A stretch of DNA of 8,192 bases from Acidimicrobiales bacterium (GCA_013044465.1 JABEUL010000177.1:1-8192); one strand, 5' to 3'; positions 1-6,234 are shown, counted from the first letter of the stretch. The notes: a model not told the origin generated them from the sequence alone. Program-made: numbers and translations.

Positions 1-23
1 AGAAAGCTGCCAAAAAGAAATAG
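1..23 (+). CDS. 3' end of a gene with a Lys/Ala-rich tail (probable HU-type DNA-binding protein, partial)
   Basis: Only the last six codons are inside the window. From position 3 they read K-A-A-K-K-K followed by TAG at 21-23. Tails of this kind are typical of actinobacterial HU proteins (HupB) and of other nucleic-acid-binding proteins. In Mycobacterium, hupB lies a few genes from the cofC orthologue fbiD, and cofC is found here only about 800 bp downstream, so the neighbourhood favours HU. A ribosomal protein or another Lys-tailed protein cannot be excluded from six residues. A strong hairpin follows directly, as expected for the end of a transcription unit. Confidence 0.5.
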
Positions 24-34
24 TTAGGTTTTTT

Positions 35-76
35 AGAACTAGAACTGACCAAGTTTTGGTTAGTTCTAGTTCTTTT
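35..76 (+). terminator. Rho-independent terminator, possibly bidirectional, between convergent genes
   Basis: The arms AGAACTAGAACTGACC (35-50) and GGTTAGTTCTAGTTCT (58-73) pair over 16 bp with one G-U wobble around a 7-nt loop (51-57). A short T run (73-76) follows on the + strand, so it best terminates the upstream Lys-tailed gene. The - strand deacetylase gene ends 6 bp further on and may use the same hairpin, although no T run follows in that direction. Confidence 0.75.
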
Positions 77-81
77 AGCCT

Positions 82-825
82 TTAAAGGTCCATAATTTTA
101 AAGGACTCGACAAAACTAAATTTGTCTCCGAGATACTTGTAAGCCTCATTTTGAGCGACCGATGTCACCCAGTTCTTGAATCTAAGAACTTGCTCTTGGT
201 CATTTGCATCGGTAATGTCCATTGTTGACTTGAGTTGGCTTTTGTGCTCAAGCAGAGATTGCACTTTAGTGTCAAGCCAATCTCCAATTTCTTCTACATG
301 ATCGACTAAATCTGCCTCATAAAGCATTATTTTCTCTGGCCTATATGGCTCCAAATTCAGCTCAGGGAAGAACAGCGGATCCCGAGCACCAACTACAGCA
401 TTTAATGCAAGGAAACCCGCTTTTCTGTGGTCTGGATGTAATCTGTAGCGCTTCCAGGGGTCGTGAGCCACTACAACTTGTGGTTTAAACTCCCTAATCC
501 ACTTCACGATCTGGCCAAGACCATCCTTCGTTTCTTCCAACTCCCCATCAATTTGACCTAAAAACATGACTTCACTAGCGCCCAGCATTAGTGCTGCTCT
601 TTTCGCTTCGTTAGCCCTCGCGCTAATAAGTTCGGAGGAATCCGCGCTTTTGTCCCAAGTGCCTTTTGACCCGTCTGTGCAAATGACGTGAGCAAGCCTC
701 GTTCTGCCCTCACTCCACTTGGCAAAAGTTCCGCCTACGTTAAATTCAATGTCATCTGGGTGCGCCCCAATTGCAAGAGCAGACTTTGGAATTGGCAAGT
801 TTCTACTTATTTCAATATCAGCCAT
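82..825 (-). CDS. PIG-L/LmbE-family zinc-dependent deacetylase
   Basis: This 247-residue cytoplasmic protein belongs to the PIG-L (GlcNAc-PI de-N-acetylase, LmbE) family, zinc hydrolases that remove acyl groups from N-acetylglucosamine-type substrates. The diagnostic AHPDD motif is at residues 21-25; by comparison with MshB, His22 and Asp25 bind zinc and Asp24 is the general base. The second motif, HPDH, is at 130-133 and His133 supplies the third zinc ligand. There is no signal peptide. The ATG (823-825) shares its A with the TAA stop of cofC (825-827), giving a TAATG overlap typical of translational coupling, so both genes should be made from one mRNA. The substrate is not evident. MshB, Mca and BshB act in thiol metabolism, but this protein is shorter than MshB (about 300 residues) and no mycothiol gene is nearby. 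The fold call is firm; the specific role is unknown. Confidence 0.9.
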   Translation of the reverse strand: MADIEISRNLPIPKSALAIGAHPDDIEFNVGGTFAKWSEGRTRLAHVICTDGSKGTWDKSADSSELISARANEAKRAALMLGASEVMFLGQIDGELEETKDGLGQIVKWIREFKPQVVVAHDPWKRYRLHPDHRKAGFLALNAVVGARDPLFFPELNLEPYRPEKIMLYEADLVDHVEEIGDWLDTKVQSLLEHKSQLKSTMDITDANDQEQVLRFKNWVTSVAQNEAYKYLGDKFSFVESFKIMDL

Positions 826-1511
826 TAGGAGTGTTTTCTCATTTCAAACTCATCTAAATCTTTTGGGAGGTCAAGGTCACTCGACCAAGGGGTTCCCCTA
901 ACTACGAATGTTTCTAGTTTCAGAGATTTTGCCTCTGCCAGATGTTTTGAAAATGATCTGGGGCCATAGTGGAACTTGAAGCCTCTATTTAGGGGAAACT
1001 GCAACACGGTTGTCCCATCTTCAAAGCGATCGGGAACCAAGCAGACATAATCATTCAGAAAATCCGCCCTGCTGATTTTTTCTCGGGAAAGAGGGTTCCC
1101 TGGGTCTAGTTCACAAACTAGCCAGTCAGGACTTTGGGCATCTTGGGTGATAATTGGAAGATCTGCGTGGACAACGGTCAAGGACAAATAGCCCAGATTT
1201 TCAAGAAAATAGCTGGCACCGTACAGTGTGGAGTTTAAGTTATTGGCATCCACCAAAATAGCTGGGTAGCCTTGATCACGTGACCAATCTCTTAACTCGA
1301 CGTCATTGCAAACTAGAGCAACCTGCTCCTTTGGAAGACATTTGAGCACTTCAGTGGCCATTTCTAAGACCAAGTTTCTGCGAGACTGGTCGTCTAACTC
1401 CTCGGCTAATCTTGATTTAGCGGTTTTGAGGGATTTGACTGGAACTAAAAATAGATGATCAGCTTCAGTTTTGATATCACTTTGAACATTTGAGAAATCC
1501 TGGCGAAACAC
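825..1511 (-). CDS. cofC: 2-phospho-L-lactate / phosphoenolpyruvate guanylyltransferase (coenzyme F420 biosynthesis)
   Basis: CofC (FbiD in mycobacteria) joins GTP to 2-phospho-L-lactate or phosphoenolpyruvate, making the activated side-chain precursor of coenzyme F420. Counted from the GTG at 1511 (228 residues), the nucleotide-binding signature VPVKSLKTAKSRLA is at 23-36, the metal-binding ADLP at 116-119, VPDR then GTT at 159-168, YGPRSF at 182-187 and the closing SSDLDLPKDL at about 210-219, all in family order. The longest frame opens with TTG at 1520, but a purine-rich AAAAAGG abuts that codon directly. It lies 9 nt ahead of the GTG at 1511, so I prefer the GTG. About 20 residues precede the first core strand, slightly more than usual. 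The gene is first in an operon with the deacetylase and divergent from the cyclase. The other F420 genes (fbiA, fbiB, fbiC) are not in the window. Confidence 0.9.
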   Translation of the reverse strand: MFRQDFSNVQSDIKTEADHLFLVPVKSLKTAKSRLAEELDDQSRRNLVLEMATEVLKCLPKEQVALVCNDVELRDWSRDQGYPAILVDANNLNSTLYGASYFLENLGYLSLTVVHADLPIITQDAQSPDWLVCELDPGNPLSREKISRADFLNDYVCLVPDRFEDGTTVLQFPLNRGFKFHYGPRSFSKHLAEAKSLKLETFVVRGTPWSSDLDLPKDLDEFEMRKHS

Positions 1512-1534
1512 TAAATACAACCTTTTTCTCTCAC
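1511..1534 (-). CDS. Candidate 7-codon upstream ORF in the cofC leader
   Basis: GTG at 1534 lies 6 nt after a TACAAT -10 box (the leaderless position). It opens a reading frame M-R-E-K-G-C-I and stops at TAG (1513-1511). The last G of that TAG is the first base of the preferred cofC GTG start, a TAGTG overlap. The frame also contains the purine-rich stretch that could serve as the cofC ribosome-binding site. It may couple cofC translation to its own, or simply be an untranslated leader that happens to read through. Confidence 0.3.
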   Translation of the reverse strand: MREKGCI

Positions 1535-1540
1535 AAAAAG

Positions 1541-1546
1541 ATTGTA
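1541..1546 (-). promoter_or_regulatory. -10 box of the cofC operon
   Basis: On the - strand the hexamer TACAAT lies 30 nt before the preferred cofC GTG and 6 nt before the GTG of the candidate upstream ORF. It matches the actinobacterial TANNNT consensus well. No convincing -35 box stands at 16-18 bp; the nearest TTGAAC (1572-1567) is 20 bp away. Confidence 0.5.
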
Positions 1547-1555
1547 GGACTAAAG

Positions 1556-1566
1556 GGAATAGTTCC
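1556..1566. promoter_or_regulatory. Inverted repeat between two divergent promoters (possible operator)
   Basis: GGAATAGTTCC is a GGAA-TAG-TTCC inverted repeat midway between the cofC -10 box (1541-1546) and the cyclase -10 box (1575-1580). Its position would let one protein act on both genes. It is short and could be chance. Confidence 0.2.
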
Positions 1567-1574
1567 GTTCAATG

Positions 1575-1580
1575 TAGGCT
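1575..1580 (+). promoter_or_regulatory. -10 box for a leaderless adenylate cyclase mRNA
   Basis: TAGGCT ends 6 nt before the GTG at 1587, the spacing that puts the transcription start on the first base of the start codon. No clear -35 box is present. Confidence 0.45.
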
Positions 1581-1586
1581 TAAGAG

Positions 1587-2870
1587 GTGGTGGATAACAC
1601 AATTCCGGTAGATATGAGAATGATTCGAGGCGATAAGCCCGCACTTTTGCACGTTAAGGAGTTATTGCTCTCTATAGGTGTAGCCGAGTCCGAAATCGAA
1701 AAGGCGATTGAAGATAACCAGTTGGATCTTTTGATTATTGATCATATGATGATTGGCCAAAGTCCACAGATGACTGAGGAAGAGCTTCTAGAGAGAACTG
1801 GACTCGACAGAGGCACCGCAAGGAGATTCTGGCGCGCACTTGGCTTTACAGAGGTTGAATCCACAGAAAGAGTGTTCACTGATTTTGATGCAGAAGCCAT
1901 CGAGATGATGCAGGAGCTAATCCGTCTCGGAATTGCCGACGAGGAACGTGCAATTCAGCTTGCGCGGGTAATCGGATCAAGCGTGGCCAGAATTGCAGAA
2001 GCTCAAGTCACCATGAGCCAAGTTCTGGTTGCAAAAGATGACTCTGTTGATTCTGCAGAACTTTTGGCCGTAGCAATGGTGCTTCTGCTCCCGAAACTTG
2101 CTCGGGTGATGGAGTATGCCTGGCGCCGCCATTTACAAGCCGCTGCTAGAAGAGCATGGACATATCGGCAGGAAACCGACGAACAGGGTCCGACAAATTT
2201 GGCCGTGGGGTTTGCCGACATGGTGGGATTTACTTATCTTGCACAACAGTTGGATGAAACTGCATTGGCACAAATAGTCGCACGGTTCGAATCTGTAGCT
2301 CATAACACGATTGTTGAAGGTGGAGGAAGAGTTGTAAAGATGATTGGTGACGAGGCCATGTTTGTAGCCGAAGATATGTCTAGTGCGGCATCGATTGCTC
2401 TTGACTTAGCTGAGGCTTATGCAGACGACGACCTTTTGTCAGATGTTCGTGTGGGCCTATCCTATGGGCCTGTTCTGCTTTGGGACGGAGATTACTACGG
2501 AAGCGTGGTAAATAGAGCCAGCCGAATCGTCAATATTGCTAACCCAGGATCGGTATTAGTTTCCGGAGAGTTCCACAGTGCACTTTTTGAAGACCCGAGG
2601 TTCACATTTCGCCCACTTAGACCACGAGTTCTCAAAGACATCGGAAGAACCGAACTTTGGTCAATGTCTCGTGCAGGAAGCGATCAAGACGACGCCAACA
2701 GGCGTTTAGGTGTTAGGTGGAGGAAGTTATCTGAAGTTATTCGAGACCTTGAAGAACTAAAAGATCATGGACAGAGACTATTAACTTCAGCGGTTCAGGC
2801 GCACGGTGGCGAATCTGAAGGGAGCGAGATCGAAGTTTCCCTCGAAAGAGGAGACATCCCGACCAGTTAG
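1587..2870 (+). CDS. Class III adenylate cyclase with N-terminal regulatory domain (Rv1264/Rv2212 type)
   Basis: This 427-residue soluble protein should make cAMP from ATP. Residues about 12-195 resemble the helical regulatory domain of mycobacterial Rv1264 and Rv2212 (pH-sensing and autoinhibitory in Rv1264), including a segment around DLLIIDHMMIG (47-57) and TGLDRGTARRFWRALGF (71-87). The catalytic domain spans about 204-335: FADMVGFT carries metal ligand Asp211, MIGDE carries Asp255, Lys251 and Asp302 occupy the adenine-selecting positions, and Asn309 and Arg313 (NRASR) are the transition-state residues. All key residues are present, so adenylate rather than guanylate cyclase is predicted. 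A charged helical tail (about 375-405) ends in 27 residues encoded across the 3' end of the convergent mannosidase gene. The start is GTG at 1587 or the adjacent GTG at 1590; a TAGGCT box 6 nt upstream supports leaderless initiation at 1587. No transmembrane segment is seen. Confidence 0.92.
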   Translation: MVDNTIPVDMRMIRGDKPALLHVKELLLSIGVAESEIEKAIEDNQLDLLIIDHMMIGQSPQMTEEELLERTGLDRGTARRFWRALGFTEVESTERVFTDFDAEAIEMMQELIRLGIADEERAIQLARVIGSSVARIAEAQVTMSQVLVAKDDSVDSAELLAVAMVLLLPKLARVMEYAWRRHLQAAARRAWTYRQETDEQGPTNLAVGFADMVGFTYLAQQLDETALAQIVARFESVAHNTIVEGGGRVVKMIGDEAMFVAEDMSSAASIALDLAEAYADDDLLSDVRVGLSYGPVLLWDGDYYGSVVNRASRIVNIANPGSVLVSGEFHSALFEDPRFTFRPLRPRVLKDIGRTELWSMSRAGSDQDDANRRLGVRWRKLSEVIRDLEELKDHGQRLLTSAVQAHGGESEGSEIEVSLERGDIPTS

Positions 2871-5468
2871 ATCCACCAACCATCCTGTTCTGGATGGAAC
2901 CTCAACTTTGGTTGTCTCAGCGGTTGGATTAAACACTCGAATTTCAATTAGACCCGCTACTTGTCTAAGTGAAGAAACCCTGGCACCATTCACTTCTAAC
3001 CAACGTCCGCTATCTGGACCATTATTTTTGATTTCTGAATCTTTTTTTGCATCAAGTGCTAATAGTGGCACATTAAAGTCCTCGGCAAGGTCGTATGGAT
3101 CTCGATTACTAAGGGATACGGCATAGCTGACGCTTACGTGCTTTAGCATCTCAGCTCCTTCAGCTGGAAGCGGAGGCCCAGCTGCCAAAGGCCTATTTGT
3201 CATCGTAATCTGGCTTAGTACTCCAGTTGCCCTAAGCAAAGTGACTGCAACTTCACGTGCTTTAGCTATGCCATCTTCCTCTCGGATGTCTACAAGTTCA
3301 TACTCTAAAACTCGATCGTGCAAAACCGTGATATTTCCAGCTTTGTGGAATCTAAGTGCCGGATGCGTGGGCAATGGCTTCTCTGTGAGGCCCCCTTCGG
3401 CCACGAGAGGCCTCTCAACGGCTGCAAAAGCGCTTTCGGCCAGAGAATGATCAGTAGGCACACCAAGTGGGAAATGAACCCTTAGACGGTGATCTCTGGC
3501 GGTATTGGTGAAAGAGGTAGTAACCCGAACCATATCTTCCTCAGCTCGTAACTCAATCCGTGAAACTACGACCAAATCGACTTCCCCAACTCGGCTTCTT
3601 AGGGTTCCGTCAATTTTTTGGGGGATCAGGTAGGAGCGAGTAACTTCTACTTGACTCCTTACGGGCCCGTTTTCAATCACTGAAATTGTGGCAGATGATG
3701 GTGTGTCGACTACTACATCGTTGTCCGGTGGCGAGTAGTTGTATGTGTCACCGTGGTCACCCATATCAACCAGGCGGTTGAAACCTTCGATCCCATTTAA
3801 CGAGAAAGTACCGTCTCTGCCGTCAAAGATCACAGTCACTAATCCATTTGTCATCTGGACATTTTGGCCTTCATTTACTTTACTGGGATGGACAAGCTCT
3901 TTAGGAACAAACTTTTTCCATCCAAAACCAGGAACTTCCTTAGCCATTGCAATGAGTCTTAACTGATCTGGCACGTCAAGCAATACATTTACCATTCCAT
4001 CTGGATGGGCTAAAAGAAGGGCCGCCACATCTCGTTTGGCATCGTCGGCCGAGAAGGTGGGATCAAGTTTCGGACCGGTTTGTATTGTGACATTGATGTC
4101 GTCTTCTACAACGGATGTAGAGATGCCGGTGACAAAAGTGTGATCATCGAGTGCTTGACCGTTCAGCTGGCCCAAAATTGCGCTAACTTCTTTGACCGTT
4201 AGGCTAATCGCCGCTCCACCAAAACCGCCTCCTCCGCTTCTCAAGATAATTTGGGTCCCAACCGGAGCATCTTTCCCATCGATAGTAAATTCAACCAGTC
4301 CCGTCCTTCGCCTATTAGAGGTATTAATAAATACCGGAACATCGCCGACCAAGTCTTTGCTAGCTTTGGCTTTGGCCCGTTCAATCAAACCTTCGGCGAT
4401 TTTGGCAGCTTCTTGATAGCGAACTAATACGGCATCTACAACTTCATCAACGCTACAGGCGCACACAGAGTCATGTGCTGAATTCTGAATCATCAATTTC
4501 CATGCAATTTCCAAAAACCGAGTAGGCCACTTTTCGGGTTCCATGACTAAAGCACATAATGGTTCTGCAAACTTCTCCAAAAGTGTCTCTGCCGAGGCCG
4601 CTTTCCCTCTTACGTCCAATCTGTTCGAAGTCACCCCCATCAATAGATTGGACCGCCAGCCAGAACGTAGCTCCCCTTGGAAAAGAGGAAGACCGTCGGT
4701 GGGACCTTGCTCCAAAGCTTCCAAAAGAGACTCGATACGTATGACGAAATCACTTTGTATGCCATTGGCTTCACTCACTACTGCGCCAAGATAGGGTGCC
4801 GGTTTTTGGTGATCAGTGCCATTCATGATAAGCACGCTTTCTCCATCTTTGTCCAGACTAACGATCTCATCTAGATATCCTTGTATTCTGCCTATTAAAG
4901 CTTTGGCATCATCGGGAAGGCCCGCACCGTTTGAATAGCCAAGTGGCAGGTACTCACTTCTGACGCTAGATCCATCGGGGGCCATCCATTCAAATGCTCG
5001 CCGTCCAACTATAGATGGGACACCTCGCCAGACTGCCGCATGTTTGAAGCCCGCTTGAGCAAATATCTGAGGCATTTGGGCAATGTGTCCAAACATGTCA
5101 GGCAAATAACCAACGGGCATTGCTCCTCCAAAGTTGGTCGCTTTAAGCATGCCCAGTTGAAGATCTCGGATAATTGTTTCACCTGACACCAAGAACTCAT
5201 CTAGCAATATATACCAAGGTCCCATAGTCAATCTTTTAGATGCGGCTAAATTCCTTATGCGTTGCTCATTTTCTGGGCGAACTTCCAGGTAGTCATCGAC
5301 TACTGCCATCTGACCGTCTAACAAAAACCTAGCGTACGAGGGATCACTTTCCATAAGCGTCAATAAGTCGTCAACGAGGTCGACGAGCCTCATTCTGAAT
5401 GATTGGAAAGATGAATACCATTCTCTATCCCAGTGGGTGTGAGGAACTACTGAAATGTGCCTAGTCAT
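2787..5468 (-). CDS. GH38 alpha-mannosidase (MngB / bacterial SpGH38-like)
   Basis: This 893-residue glycoside hydrolase family 38 enzyme should release mannose from alpha-mannosides with a catalytic zinc. The N-terminal domain opens with VVPHTHWDREW (7-17), where His12 and Asp14 bind zinc. YLPDMFGH (121-128) holds Asp124, the nucleophile and third ligand. NGTDHQKP follows at 216-223, and His332-Asp333 in NSAHDSVCACSVDEV (329-343) supply the last zinc-site His. The rest, about 370-893, is the beta-sandwich region, ending in the family-like APFRFATVRL. Length and motifs resemble E. coli MngB and streptococcal GH38 rather than eukaryotic Golgi enzymes. There is no signal peptide, so it acts in the cytoplasm on imported or internal mannosides; mannosylglycerate and manno-oligosaccharides are both possible. 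No transporter or sugar kinase is adjacent. The ATG at 5468 starts directly at the conserved core. The last 84 bp overlap the cyclase gene on the other strand. Confidence 0.93.
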   Translation of the reverse strand: MTRHISVVPHTHWDREWYSSFQSFRMRLVDLVDDLLTLMESDPSYARFLLDGQMAVVDDYLEVRPENEQRIRNLAASKRLTMGPWYILLDEFLVSGETIIRDLQLGMLKATNFGGAMPVGYLPDMFGHIAQMPQIFAQAGFKHAAVWRGVPSIVGRRAFEWMAPDGSSVRSEYLPLGYSNGAGLPDDAKALIGRIQGYLDEIVSLDKDGESVLIMNGTDHQKPAPYLGAVVSEANGIQSDFVIRIESLLEALEQGPTDGLPLFQGELRSGWRSNLLMGVTSNRLDVRGKAASAETLLEKFAEPLCALVMEPEKWPTRFLEIAWKLMIQNSAHDSVCACSVDEVVDAVLVRYQEAAKIAEGLIERAKAKASKDLVGDVPVFINTSNRRRTGLVEFTIDGKDAPVGTQIILRSGGGGFGGAAISLTVKEVSAILGQLNGQALDDHTFVTGISTSVVEDDINVTIQTGPKLDPTFSADDAKRDVAALLLAHPDGMVNVLLDVPDQLRLIAMAKEVPGFGWKKFVPKELVHPSKVNEGQNVQMTNGLVTVIFDGRDGTFSLNGIEGFNRLVDMGDHGDTYNYSPPDNDVVVDTPSSATISVIENGPVRSQVEVTRSYLIPQKIDGTLRSRVGEVDLVVVSRIELRAEEDMVRVTTSFTNTARDHRLRVHFPLGVPTDHSLAESAFAAVERPLVAEGGLTEKPLPTHPALRFHKAGNITVLHDRVLEYELVDIREEDGIAKAREVAVTLLRATGVLSQITMTNRPLAAGPPLPAEGAEMLKHVSVSYAVSLSNRDPYDLAEDFNVPLLALDAKKDSEIKNNGPDSGRWLEVNGARVSSLRQVAGLIEIRVFNPTAETTKVEVPSRTGWLVDLTGRDVSSFEGNFDLAPFRFATVRLNR

Positions 5469-5474
5469 ATTTCG

Positions 5475-5480
5475 AGGCTA
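5475..5480 (-). promoter_or_regulatory. Candidate -10 box for a leaderless mannosidase mRNA
   Basis: On the - strand TAGCCT ends 6 nt before the ATG at 5468, closely matching the TAGGCT box of the cyclase in sequence and spacing. A GGGAG about 12 nt upstream of the ATG could instead act as a distant ribosome-binding site for a transcript starting further up. Confidence 0.35.
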
Positions 5481-5504
5481 CTCCCTAACCGATCGCCCCA
5501 TCCA

Positions 5505-5524
5505 GAAATTTTCAGAAAATTTTC
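5505..5524. promoter_or_regulatory. Tandem AT-rich palindromes upstream of the mannosidase (possible operator)
   Basis: GAAATTTTC (5505-5513) and the perfect palindrome GAAAATTTTC (5515-5524) lie side by side with a 10-11 bp repeat, one helical turn. They sit 36-56 bp ahead of the mannosidase ATG, immediately downstream of a possible second promoter at 5530-5556. This is where a sugar-responsive repressor would be expected to bind. Confidence 0.35.
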
Positions 5525-5529
5525 ACCCT

Positions 5530-5556
5530 ATTTTAAACTTCGCAAACCGGATTCAA
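5530..5556 (-). promoter_or_regulatory. Possible distal promoter of the mannosidase
   Basis: On the - strand TTGAAT (5556-5551) and TAAAAT (5535-5530) are separated by 15 bp, slightly short for a sigma-70-type promoter. The hexamers are good but the spacing lowers confidence. It would give a leader of about 60 nt containing the tandem palindromes. Confidence 0.28.
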
Positions 5557-5585
5557 CAGAAACAGTGTCAAAAATAGTATCCACA

Positions 5586-5622
5586 TTGACCGTTCTCCAA
5601 GTTACTTCAATTTACTTGACCG
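5586..5622 (+). repeat. Two direct copies of TTGACCG, 30 bp apart
   Basis: Identical heptamers occupy 5586-5592 and 5616-5622. The second contains the -35 box of the GYD-gene promoter. The first may be a second -35 box or part of a regulator site three helical turns away. Confidence 0.4.
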
Positions 5623-5644
5623 AAATAACCAATTACCGTATTTT
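5616..5644 (+). promoter_or_regulatory. Promoter of the GYD-domain gene
   Basis: TTGACC (5616-5621) and TATTTT (5639-5644) are separated by exactly 17 bp, the best sigma-70-type promoter in the window. Transcription would start near 5651, giving a leader of about 14 nt before the ATG at 5665 with no convincing Shine-Dalgarno sequence. Confidence 0.6.
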
Positions 5645-5664
5645 GTCATCCCATCGATACTAGG

Positions 5665-5958
5665 ATGAAGTACGTGGCAACTTTTCTTATGCTTTCAACA
5701 CTTGGACCAGATGGAGCAGCACGCCTTCGGGATCATCCGGAGAGACTGTTAGAGGTTAATTCTGAAGTCGAATCTATGGGCGTCAAAGTAGTAGCGCAGT
5801 GGGCACTGCTTGGAGCTTACGACTTTGCAACAGTATTAGAAGCACCCGATGAAAGAGTTATGGCTCGAGTGGCAGTGACTCTTGGCTCTAGGGGAACTTT
5901 AAAGACACTTACTTTGAGTGCGATTCCTGTTGAAGAATTTATTAACAATTTAAAATAG
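5665..5958 (+). CDS. GYD-domain protein
   Basis: This 97-residue protein is a complete single GYD domain, a small ferredoxin-like alpha/beta fold. Recognisable family features are the opening YVATFLMLSTLGPDGA (3-18), the NSEVESMGVKVVAQWALLGAYDF stretch (32-54) whose GAYD corresponds to the family's GYD motif, GSRGT (74-78), and the closing AIPVEEF (86-92). Length matches stand-alone family members. There are no obvious catalytic residues or membrane segment; the biochemical role of such proteins is not established, and this one carries no domain that would suggest it. It has its own promoter and is flanked by unrelated genes: the divergent mannosidase upstream and the convergent small protein downstream, so context gives no clear role. 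The ATG start matches the family N-terminus. Confidence 0.88.
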   Translation: MKYVATFLMLSTLGPDGAARLRDHPERLLEVNSEVESMGVKVVAQWALLGAYDFATVLEAPDERVMARVAVTLGSRGTLKTLTLSAIPVEEFINNLK

Positions 5959-5991
5959 ATTTAGTTCGGTTATAGAAATGGCCTGAATCTA
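5956..5991. repeat. Inverted repeat built from the two convergent stop codons
   Basis: TAGATTTAG (5956-5964) can pair with CTGAATCTA (5983-5991) over 9 bp with one G-U wobble around an 18-nt loop. The arms include the TAG of the GYD gene and the TAG of the opposing small gene. No T run follows on either strand, so terminator function is uncertain, but it fills the only space between the two genes. Confidence 0.3.
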
Positions 5992-6228
5992 GACCCACCA
6001 CATCGAACGCCTTTTTTCTTTTCTAACTTCATCTAGCAAAAACCTTTTAGGGAGTACCGAGTGGTCACTAGACCTTGCAACTGTTAAGTTACCTGAACTC
6101 AAATCAACTTCAGTAACTTCATACCCCCTAGCCCATGAGCCTTCGAAGTGATCTTTCACTTCAACTTTGTCACCGACTTCAAATTGTTTCCTAGCCGGAG
6201 TGAAGTTTGCATCGTTAGTTTCGCTCAC
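5989..6228 (-). CDS. Small conserved-looking protein with an SH3/Tudor-like barrel, function unknown
   Basis: This 79-residue protein is not assigned to a named family here. After a polar N-terminus (1-15) comes FEVGDKVEVKDHFEGSWARG (16-35), a VGDxVEV strand followed by a W-x-x-G turn, then YEVTEV, a charged strand NLTVARSSD (47-55) and LPKRFLLDEV (59-68). This alternation of short beta strands resembles SH3, Tudor or KOW-type small barrels. The C-terminus is strongly basic (RKEKRR, 69-74) and ends in S-M-W-W-V, an unusual exposed aromatic pair. There is no signal peptide or membrane helix. The basic tail on a small barrel fits a nucleic-acid or ribosome-binding role, but that is inference. 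The start is GTG at 6228, with TACTTT 6 nt upstream in the leaderless position. The codon pattern and complete barrel-like sequence argue for a real gene. Confidence 0.8.
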   Translation of the reverse strand: MSETNDANFTPARKQFEVGDKVEVKDHFEGSWARGYEVTEVDLSSGNLTVARSSDHSVLPKRFLLDEVRKEKRRSMWWV

Positions 6229-6234
6229 AGTTTT

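Noticed and set aside
1518..1520. TTG at 1520 as the cofC start
   Set aside because: The purine-rich ribosome-binding stretch touches this codon with no spacing, whereas the GTG nine bases further has normal spacing and the TAGTG overlap.
2806..3126. A + strand 106-residue frame inside the mannosidase gene
   Set aside because: It is fully antisense to conserved GH38 coding sequence and shows no domain.
5457..5663. A + strand 68-residue frame in the intergenic region before the GYD gene
   Set aside because: It runs through the promoter and palindrome elements, has no motif, and ends just before the GYD start; most likely a chance frame.
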